Assembly (NCBI GenBank): GCA_964551635.1
Contig: CAZKDZ010000203.1
Coordinates: 1-64,000 of the forward strand
Source of the DNA: JAAXHE01 sp964551635
GTDB taxonomy: Bacteria > Latescibacterota > UBA2968 > GCA-2709665
Direction of reading: 5' to 3'
DNA length: 64,000 bases
The notes under the pieces were generated by a model. That model did no database searches and was not told the DNA's origin. It saw only the letters and a program-made list of their open reading frames with translations. Below are positions 16,456 to 24,354 of the stretch, one piece after another (position 1 is the stretch's first letter; each line of letters starts with the position of its first letter). The translations under genes and the position numbers were made by a program.

Positions 16456-16822
16456 TCTCCAGATCGCCTGTGGCTTAAACTATCTGGCCTAAGGATTGGG
16501 TGATCATCTGTAATTCCGCATCCCAATGCGAATCTCATTGATACGATTTTTGCACTATTATAGTCACAATCGGCTTAGCATTCAACACGATCTGGGTTTT
16601 TGCGTGACTTTTCACCAAAATCGACGGCTTGAGTTGATGAACTCGCAAGTCGTGGATCGTGTCCCATTAAGTTGAGAGGAGAAACCTCTTACGACGGACC
16701 TTTACGTAACTTGACAGAAACAGAACACGCTACAATGTAACCAGAATACGGCAGTCGCGTGGTCCCGCAGGGCATCAAGATTGGAAACACTTGAGCGAGG
16801 ATCTCAGGTTGGCCAACGGTGC
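16456..16822. other. AT-rich spacer downstream of the broken ATPase
   Basis: No gene or convincing promoter. The base composition is lower in GC than the flanks. A TTGACA at about 16713 has no well-spaced -10 element. Confidence 0.3.
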
Positions 16823-19410
16823 TCATATACCGGTCTCCGTTTGACGCTTCCTGAATTCTTCGCGCCATTCTTTCAGCGACTCCAAGTCAGCGCGAAGTTC
16901 CGACTCGTCGGGAATGAAAGCCGGCGTTTCCATCGACTGACTGTGCTCGTAGCAGGAATACTTGGTCATTAAATAATCTAATAATTCGCAGTCTTTAGGA
17001 TTGATGCTTGCCAGTCGATTGAGTCTATTGTCGGTCGTGACACTCCTTCGGTGGCGTCGTACGATCTGGTTCAGGAGGTCATCTTCGACTGTACGCTCCA
17101 GAAGTATTCGAAAATCAGTACAAATCCCCTTCGCTTGAATCCGGTAATCATTCGCGCCGTCCGTTGCTGCGGCCTTCTTGGCTATGTCAAGGCGTGCCAA
17201 GAGGATATTGTTCCCGTTCTTGGTGTTGGCATTCCAGAAAGATTCATCCGTCGGGTGTCCTGTGGCCCCTGAAAACGATTCAATGCAGCGTTGCTCAAGT
17301 TGTTTTCTCTTCCAATTTTCGCCAACCTTCCTTGCTGAATCCTCCATCGCACCGTAAAATGACAGCCGGTGCGTGAACACCAGGACCTGACGGGTCCGCG
17401 CCAGCTGGGCGAGACGAGTCGCCACCTGCCACTCAAAGTCTTGGTCCAACGAAGAAATCGGATCGTCAAAAACAAATGGCGCTGAGTGCGGCTTCTCTGC
17501 AACATCGGCCAAGAATGCAGCCAGAGATACGACGCGACGCTCGCCTTCACTCAAAACCGTCTCGGGATTGTTATCCATCGGCAGTTTGACACCCTTCAGA
17601 CGAAGTCCATGGAGTGCTTGACCCTTTCTTGTTTGTGTTTTGATCAATTCGACCTTTATTCGAGCCGCACCCAACAGATTGAGTTCCCGATTGAACCTAT
17701 CGACATACTCCTGCGTGACAACTTGCTCGGCGACACGTCCAGCCTTGAGGGATATGTTTCTTGAGTTTGCCAACTGTTCCCATTCCTCATACTTCACCAT
17801 GTTCTTTAGGCGGACGATTTCGAGGCGGATTGCATTAGCCTGTTGGGTTGTCCAGCGCAAAGCCTCTAAATTCAGCTTGTCGTTGCCTGCCTTTTCCCGA
17901 TCGAATTTCTTCGCATCCTTATCGTGCTGCAGCGCATCACACTCTAGTAATTCGGAGCGTTTTTCCATCTCGAACAAGAGTTCATCGGGCGGATCTATGG
18001 GAACCGCTTTGGCATCTATTTCACCGCTTAAGAGATTCTCACAGCTCTCGCCCACTTTGCCCCAAAAGGATCCAAGTTTGTCCACCCAGACATCTTCCGT
18101 CAACCCAGCGGCTTCACACCTGGTGCGGACCTGCTCATCATCCCACTTTGTTGGTAGTTTCGACAGCGCTTCACGGTAGGCTTTTTCAGCCGACTTGGCA
18201 TCAGCCTCCACTGCACCTTGGACGAATGATTCAAATTCCCGCAGTCGTTCCTGTGCCTCTTGAGCTAATTCCTGATGACACAAAACGCACCGTGCGCCAT
18301 CACTCGTCACGGGATAGTCTTGTCGGGGGTACGCTGTTTGGGAATAAACGCGCGCTGCCTCCCATAGCGCGTTCCACGTTGCGGTCCCGATGCCGTCTAG
18401 TTTGGCACTACTTATTTGGGCGGCTTCTGTGGCAATCGTACGTTTCAGACGCGCACTTTTTCGAGCATTGCGAAGAACTTCCACCTGTTGCTTGCTTACG
18501 GAATCAGCAGCAATTCTAATCAGCACTCCGAGTTGATTCAGTTGCCCCTTGTATTCCGCTTCAACTCCGCCAGCTTTGCCGGGTCGTCCGCATTAAGGCG
18601 TTCTGTCAATTTCTCAAGTTTCTCTTCGTTATCGTCTCCCTAATTCGTCAAACACTGTATCTCTTGCTCGGTGAGGTCGTGTCTCAGTTGGGTATATGAA
18701 TTACCTGGTTGAGTCGACACGTACTCTGGCGGCAGATTAGGGAGCATGCTAACCAATCGACTCTTTTCGAATAGGAGCCTCTCTTTGACCCCGTCACACA
18801 CATTTGCTAGTTCCTCAAACATCGTGACGGTCTTTGGCATGTAGGAGACCGCTTTCTCCTGGCTGATATACAAAGCGGCAGCATCTGCGTCAAATATGTC
18901 GACAGCCGCGAGGCCCTCTAACGGAGCATCACTTGGCTGCCAAGTAACAGATTGGTCTCTTCCTGCCAAGGTGTACCGTAACCGGCATTCCTGCCTCGTA
19001 GGCCGACTTTCATATACGTTTGACCTGATCTCCTGTGCGTTGGTCTTTCCGCATACTCGCTTGAGGATGCGAATATAGCCGGACTTTCCCGAGGCATTGG
19101 GACCGTAGACTACGGCAAGATTCCCGGTTCCGAACGTAAGGGGACGGTGAGGACGTAGATTCTCAATGCCGCAGATATCACCAATTGAAAGGAGGTGGAC
19201 CTCGGCGTTAGACGAGGAAGTATTTCCAATGGAGTCGAAGGTACGGTGGGTAGTTAACTGCTGCCCATCTGGGGTCTTTAGACGTTCCGCGATAGCCTCG
19301 ACGTCGCCATCCGACAAACAACCCGAAGCAAGAAGCTTCTCAGCCGCTTCCTGAAGCCAATCCTGTTGCTGATGAAGCCAGTTACGGATTTCCTGCACTA
19401 TGTTAGCCAC
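16823..19410 (-). pseudogene. RloC/PrrC-like SMC-type ATPase, broken by a stop and a frameshift
   Basis: Two frames make one protein of about 860 aa. The first (19410-18640, 256 aa) has Walker A GPNASGKSG at 103-110. It ends at TAG 18640-18642, but the same frame continues sensibly ('EEKLEKLTERLNADDPAKLA') until a shift near 18565-18580 into the second frame (18526-16823, 567 aa). The latter has a zinc-hook-like CVLC, a signature 'LSEGERRVVSLAAFLAD', Walker B 'FVFDDPISSLDQ', 'VLVFTHRLSF', and a tail with 'MTKYSCYEHSQ' that resembles the HEPN-type anticodon nuclease end of RloC/PrrC. The start overlaps the hsdS stop by 8 nt. Sequencing error or recoding is possible. Confidence 0.75.
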
Positions 19411-20770
19411 CTTCGGTTCCTTCTGCCTCGAACAGTCGCACCCGCCCGGTTAGAAGCTGCTGCGTCATTCCTTGCTTGATGCATCGAATCTTATCACGGC
19501 GGCGATTGAGCGCTGCGATTTCAACATCCAAGTCGGAAAGAATGGTCGCGATTGCGGACTGCTCGGCCACGCTTGGAGGGATACGTACTGTCATCGCTCG
19601 GAACTTTGGGAGAGTTATGACGAAACGAGTACCACTGCCTTCGCATTGAGCGCTGGCTTGGTCTAGGAAATCTTTCGTATTAAACGCATAGGCTCGAAAT
19701 CGAATATCCCATTTCGTCTTCAATCTCAATCGCACAACGTGATAGCTATAGACACCATCTGGAATAGTCTCCATGGCAACTGTCGAACGGCCTATATCAT
19801 CGCGTACCTCAGACGAAGGTGTAAAGAAAATATCACCTCTTTCAACCATGCACTGGCGAACCTGATCCGATTTTGCTGAGACTTCGTGCGTTAGATCACT
19901 TGAATATAAAAACGCCTTGTGATAGACATCGAGATAGTTTACCAGACGGACGGGCACTTCATTAGCATTCGTGGATTTGTCCACTCCCGCACCGGAGATG
20001 ACACCGATCTCCCCCAACCGCTTCGTCTCCCACGCCCCGCTGAATCCCGGCAGGCGGGTCTTGCCGGTGAGGAGTTGCTGCATGGCGGCCTGCTTGATAG
20101 CCCCCTTCTTGGCGATCAGCGCCTCCAACGCCGCGTGCATTCCATCCACATCCGACAGCACCTTCGCGATGGCACGTTGTTCATCCCGACAAGGGAGAAA
20201 CACACGGACATCACGAATTGACTGCTTCGATATTCCGAATACTTTTAGACCGGTCGCGAAACGGCGCAGCTGTTCCTTTGCTGTTCCATTCTCTAGAAGA
20301 TATGCACGATAGCCATCTCGGACTCGCGTGTCCTTAGACCTGAGCAGGAAAGTATGCAATCCTGAAACTGCTTCAGTTGCGCCAAGGTTTCGGATTTCAA
20401 CGCTCTTGCCAACGCCAATTTCGTCTTCGGAGGCATCCGCGACGACGAGATCACCTTCTCTAAGTCGGGTGACTGAAACACTCTTGCCAGGAGAAAGAAA
20501 TGGCACAGAATCGCGAGAAAAATCGATGAAATGATCAAATCGGGTATGGATGTCGCCGTAATGTACATATGCCGTTTGTCCGGAGTCTCCGAGGTCCGCT
20601 CTAGAATTGGATGCAGTACTCTGAAAATCGAAGAGTTCACCAATGGAGAACACGGACCAATCATTCGGAATCACACCCCATTCAGTTCGTTTGTAACCCT
20701 CAGGTAATCTTTCGGATCGGGAATTTCCGGTTTCAAGACCTCTGCCCGGTTTATGGAGTTCACTGTTCAT
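19403..20770 (-). CDS. hsdS: type I restriction specificity subunit HsdS
   Basis: 455 aa with two target-recognition domains. The first begins 'RTEWGVIPNDWSVFSIGE'; the central conserved helix is 'RDEQRAIAKVLSDVDG...ALIAKKGAIKQ' ending 'LLTGKTRLP' (about residues 205-245); the second domain opens 'AWETKRLGEIG' and closes with the matching helix 'AEQSAIATILSDLDVEIA' and 'QLLTGRVRLFE'. The two spacer helices repeat each other, as required for pseudo-twofold HsdS. It defines the bipartite recognition sequence for HsdM/HsdR; the sequence itself cannot be deduced. Confidence 0.95.
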   Translation of the reverse strand: MNSELHKPGRGLETGNSRSERLPEGYKRTEWGVIPNDWSVFSIGELFDFQSTASNSRADLGDSGQTAYVHYGDIHTRFDHFIDFSRDSVPFLSPGKSVSVTRLREGDLVVADASEDEIGVGKSVEIRNLGATEAVSGLHTFLLRSKDTRVRDGYRAYLLENGTAKEQLRRFATGLKVFGISKQSIRDVRVFLPCRDEQRAIAKVLSDVDGMHAALEALIAKKGAIKQAAMQQLLTGKTRLPGFSGAWETKRLGEIGVISGAGVDKSTNANEVPVRLVNYLDVYHKAFLYSSDLTHEVSAKSDQVRQCMVERGDIFFTPSSEVRDDIGRSTVAMETIPDGVYSYHVVRLRLKTKWDIRFRAYAFNTKDFLDQASAQCEGSGTRFVITLPKFRAMTVRIPPSVAEQSAIATILSDLDVEIAALNRRRDKIRCIKQGMTQQLLTGRVRLFEAEGTEGG

Positions 20771-20828
20771 TGAATATACCCGCCATCTTTCAATGCTCGC
20801 ACTTAGTCTGCCGCCCGCTCACGCTTGA

Positions 20829-21674
20829 CTATCCCTGGCACAGTTTAGCGATTATCGCGGCGTTTTCACCAAGTTGGTCGTTGAATTTCTGATACATACC
20901 GACCAGAAGGATGTCGTTGGCCTTGATGTTATTGAGGGCATACGCGAACTCTTCACGAATCCGATTCGGGGAACCAATCGAACGTCCGGCCGCGAGAACT
21001 TTGAAGACGATACAGGGCCTGGCGGTATTCTTGATCATTTGACACATTCGGTCGCGATGTTCGCGGAGATAGATTTCGCCAAGGGGCGGATAGCCGAATT
21101 TTCGTTCGAATTCCTCTTGCGCACCCTCCAAATAGTATAGGGCGGTCATGTAATAGTCGATGTCCCAATCTTCCTCTTCGGCAATATCGATGATACGGGG
21201 ATTGTGTGCCGACAGGCCGACCATCGCACCGGTGTTTCGAATGCGCTTGAGGATATCCTGAAGATGCCCGAGGCGATTCTCCTTAAGACACCGCCCTGCA
21301 ACACCGCTTCCATGGGGCGCAATTCCAATGGGATTGTTTTTGCCGGCTTCGTCGATCAATGAGGGATCTTCGTACCAGTTTCCGCCCCCGCTGAGACAGA
21401 AGTAGTGGATCGCGCCTCCCTCGCCGCGGTATCGCCGAAGATCGGCGGCAGAACGTTCAGTAAGCGTATTTTGCCAGGCGTTTACGCCCACTTCTTCGGC
21501 GCGGCGGAGGGTCGCCATCACCTGATCCGATGCATTGGCTTCCTTCTGATGTTCCGAGAGGAGCTGATTGAAATGCGAATATCCATAAATCGGATTGTCG
21601 CCCAGGATGAGCCGGCTGATCCGGTATTTTCCGAATGGAACGGTTGGAAGACTAATGGAATTGGATGTGGGCAT
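20829..21674 (-). CDS. TIM-barrel-like protein of unknown function inside the hsd locus
   Basis: 281 aa from the ATG at 21674 (an ATG nine codons earlier is possible). 'VPFGKYRISRLILGDNPIYG', 'EVGVNAWQNTL', 'GAMVGLSAHNP' and 'PCIVFKVLAAGRS' give an alternating beta/alpha pattern of aldo-keto-reductase-like or isomerase-like barrels, but no catalytic tetrad can be named. It is not a recognised defence protein. It lies 110 nt downstream of the DisA-type gene and 58 nt upstream of hsdS, same strand. It may be a metabolic passenger caught in the island. Confidence 0.6.
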   Translation of the reverse strand: MPTSNSISLPTVPFGKYRISRLILGDNPIYGYSHFNQLLSEHQKEANASDQVMATLRRAEEVGVNAWQNTLTERSAADLRRYRGEGGAIHYFCLSGGGNWYEDPSLIDEAGKNNPIGIAPHGSGVAGRCLKENRLGHLQDILKRIRNTGAMVGLSAHNPRIIDIAEEEDWDIDYYMTALYYLEGAQEEFERKFGYPPLGEIYLREHRDRMCQMIKNTARPCIVFKVLAAGRSIGSPNRIREEFAYALNNIKANDILLVGMYQKFNDQLGENAAIIAKLCQG

Positions 21675-21811
21675 ATTATCTCTCGACCTTCCCATTTCCA
21701 TCGAGAGTCCCTTCTTCTTCAGTCTGTAAACCTACGTTTTTGACTTTTAAACCACCGGGACTCTTGCTCGTTGCAAAATCGAAACCTGAGCTTGTTCATA
21801 AAAGAGTCGGC

Positions 21812-23548
21812 TTACGATTCAAGAAAGTAGCTGTCATTCAATTCCGGATTAGGCACGAAATCGCTCGTCACTAAGTATAATTCCCCTTCCTCGTCGGCAA
21901 GACGCTTGATGCGGTCAAGCGCTGCATTCACGCGCTTGCAATCCGGGTCGTTCAAATAGAAGCGATGCTCGTGCAGCCAATTCCGATGCTGATGGTAATC
22001 AACGAGCTTTGCCTTCTCTAGTGCATCTATGGCCGTGCTCAACGTCGCTCGCGATATCCTTGGTCTTAGCAGAGGAATGATGTCTACAGTGCGGTCGTCA
22101 GACACAACTATCGCCAGCCGAGGCGTCTCGGACGCTTCAACGTACCGAATGCCGGAGTTAAATCGAGCGCCACGAGAAGGTGTGCATTTTTCATTGGCCG
22201 GACCATCGAGTATCACACCGATTGCGTGACAATTACCGGACGGATCCAGGATAATGGTACCGTCAATATTGCTAACCTGTTGCAAGAGATCCTTCGTCAT
22301 CAAGGTGGGGCGAACGAGGGTACCCTGGTGGGTCAAGCGTGCCGCCTCTTCGGCGGCGTCTTCTGCCACCACGATCATACTACCGTGCTCCTGTGTCTCG
22401 GCGACCTCAAAGAGTTTCCAGATCCTCTCTGCGTCTTCTTCAGTCGCTAAGTGAAATAGACGGCTGAAGTTGTCCAAGAAGAGTTCCCGTTCCACCGGTT
22501 TCTGAGGACACTTCGGTTCGCCGTAGGTACTTCTGAGCAGCACATCATCGCCACATCTAATCTGCCAAACATATTGTTCAAGTACGTCGATCTCGAAAAT
22601 GTCTTCGCTCGACGCTTGGTGGTCGTCAGAAACGTTGCCAAGACCGTATATCTGATTTCCGTCGGCGACAAGTGGTACGCCATTCGTTGCCATCTGTAAC
22701 ATCTTCCTAGCCCATCGGGTCTCCAGCATTGGTACCGGTTTTTCTAACGTAAGCTTCCAATTGAGATGTCGGTTATCCGGCTTAGCAAGGAGTATCGTTC
22801 CCCGTCCTTGTGTCCCTTCGTACAGCAATGATGAAATCCCGTTGAATTGTTCGAAAATGCCGGACCAGACAAAGTTCCCTAGTGCCATTCCTAGACTCAT
22901 CATAAATGTCTCGGCCGCAGCTCGTACAATTTCACGGGCGCTACGCATATGCTCGCATAGGTCTCTGCCCGGCTCATCCCTTTGCAAATCGGAAGTAGCG
23001 TCGGAAAGTAGCTCAGACATCGCGGCCTGAATGAAACCTTGGTGCCCGCCTACGACATCGTTCCCAATCGGATTCAGAAGCGAAGGAAATGCTTTGGATA
23101 TTCTCGACGGAACTTGCATTACAGGAACTACGTAGAACTCACCAACGGGCACCGCGGTACCGCAGAAGGAAAGTACTTGCTTCGCGCTATCGTATGCCTT
23201 GAGTGCCTGGACAACCGCTATTCTTACTGAATCTCGGCGAATCCGTTCGGGTTTGTCCCGCATACTCTGGTCGTCACTGTAGAATACATCCTGCAATGTG
23301 TGCCGCTCAATCGTCCGCTCAACATCCTCCAATAACCCGTCAAACAGCTTGGCAGAGCATTCACCATACTCTGGCTCCACACAAACTGCGTTTCTGTTGT
23401 CGCTATCCGGTCTCCGTGCGCCCACGAGCAGCGCGACTGGCTCCAAGTCGACGCCTACGACTTCGAACAAGCTTCTTCCAAGACGTTCCAAACTGACACG
23501 AAAGTAATGCTGGTAGCCCCACATAAACTGTTGGATGATGTGTACCAT
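21812..23548 (-). CDS. DisA_N-like (diadenylate-cyclase-type) domain protein with N-terminal sensor-like region
   Basis: 578 aa, ATG at 23548, 3 nt after the stop of the Cap15-like gene. Residues ~385-500 look like a DisA_N/DAC domain: 'GSMIVVAEDAAEEAARL' (~389-405), 'NIDGTIILDPSG' with Asp429-Gly430 at the DGA position, 'RGARFNSG' (459-466) at the GTRHR position, and 'AIVVSDDRTV' (479-488) at the VSEE position. So Asp, Arg and the acidic pair are kept, while His-Arg of RHR is Phe-Asn. Residues 1-380 contain 'SSLLYEGTQGRGTILLAKP' and may sense a ligand. It may make a cyclic or linear adenine nucleotide, or only bind one. The coupled membrane effector argues for signalling. Confidence 0.68.
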   Translation of the reverse strand: MVHIIQQFMWGYQHYFRVSLERLGRSLFEVVGVDLEPVALLVGARRPDSDNRNAVCVEPEYGECSAKLFDGLLEDVERTIERHTLQDVFYSDDQSMRDKPERIRRDSVRIAVVQALKAYDSAKQVLSFCGTAVPVGEFYVVPVMQVPSRISKAFPSLLNPIGNDVVGGHQGFIQAAMSELLSDATSDLQRDEPGRDLCEHMRSAREIVRAAAETFMMSLGMALGNFVWSGIFEQFNGISSLLYEGTQGRGTILLAKPDNRHLNWKLTLEKPVPMLETRWARKMLQMATNGVPLVADGNQIYGLGNVSDDHQASSEDIFEIDVLEQYVWQIRCGDDVLLRSTYGEPKCPQKPVERELFLDNFSRLFHLATEEDAERIWKLFEVAETQEHGSMIVVAEDAAEEAARLTHQGTLVRPTLMTKDLLQQVSNIDGTIILDPSGNCHAIGVILDGPANEKCTPSRGARFNSGIRYVEASETPRLAIVVSDDRTVDIIPLLRPRISRATLSTAIDALEKAKLVDYHQHRNWLHEHRFYLNDPDCKRVNAALDRIKRLADEEGELYLVTSDFVPNPELNDSYFLES

Positions 23549-23551
23549 CTT

Positions 23552-24298
23552 TCATTCCCGAACAGGGTGCGCCTGCGATTTCTCAAACACCGATTTCGCT
23601 TCGTGATAGTTCGAGCAGACCCTATTCAGATGGCCAGTTGTTGTGAACTGTCCCCGGGTGTTACGGTCTGTCCAATAGTCTCCGATCAACCGCTGGGAAT
23701 CGCATTCGAAGTCAATGAAAAATGCGCCGTAATGGATTGGGCTCCGCTCCCGAAACTCAGGCCTTGGCTCGTTTCGATAGACCGCATAAACCCGAAACAT
23801 CCCATCGGCGGCTTCCACGACCTCAGCGACGAGCGTCTCAGACGAGGACTCCTTGGTCAGGAGCCGAAGGCTAAGGTGAGAATATGTCTGACGCACAACA
23901 AGGTAGGCTTCAATCACGGCCGGACGATTGCCAATCGCCGGAGCCTTCCATTCGGACTGTAACTCAATTCTCCAGAGTCCCCACAAGATTGGTCGCTTCA
24001 CGAACCAGCCGTGAAGAAACCGAATCCGCCATAGCCAGCGGTCGAAAGCCAGTAGGAGCAGCAGCACAACGCCAATGACCGGAGAGAATGGCCGAAGCCA
24101 GGAGACACTAACCGCTACACCTTCAATAATCAACATCATAGCCCAAATCGCTATTACGATTACGACAATCGTCGATAGGTGTAATCGTGAGATCATTTTC
24201 ATCCAGACCGCATTAGCATGGTAGAAGATATACCGCCTAAATGTCCAGCTTCGTTCAACAGTCAAGTGGTTTTCGGGTAAAGCGGAACACGCTCGCAT
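23552..24298 (-). CDS. Cap15-like effector: two TM helices plus beta-barrel domain
   Basis: 248 aa from 24298; starts at 24202 or 24196 would begin just before the first membrane helix and are at least as likely. TM1 is about 'STIVVIVIAIWAMMLIIEGV', TM2 'PVIGVVLLLLLAFDRWLW'. The soluble part is beta-rich with the pattern of CBASS Cap15/S-2TMbeta effectors: 'GLWRIELQSEW', 'VVRQTYSHLSLRLLTKESSS', 'YAVYRNEPRPEF', 'HYGAFFIDF', 'LIGDYWTDRNTRGQF'. Family members bind a cyclic nucleotide in the barrel and disrupt the inner membrane. The neighbour 3 nt downstream has a DisA-type domain instead of a CD-NTase. Confidence 0.75.
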   Translation of the reverse strand: MRACSALPENHLTVERSWTFRRYIFYHANAVWMKMISRLHLSTIVVIVIAIWAMMLIIEGVAVSVSWLRPFSPVIGVVLLLLLAFDRWLWRIRFLHGWFVKRPILWGLWRIELQSEWKAPAIGNRPAVIEAYLVVRQTYSHLSLRLLTKESSSETLVAEVVEAADGMFRVYAVYRNEPRPEFRERSPIHYGAFFIDFECDSQRLIGDYWTDRNTRGQFTTTGHLNRVCSNYHEAKSVFEKSQAHPVRE

Positions 24299-24354
24299 GT
24301 TCTAGATACGCGAACTGACACTACCTTGGAAAATTCCGGAAACGAACGTCTGAT

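Noticed and set aside
16705..16740. possible sigma70 promoter with TTGACA
   Set aside because: Only about 14 nt to the nearest TACAAT-like box and no plus-strand gene follows.
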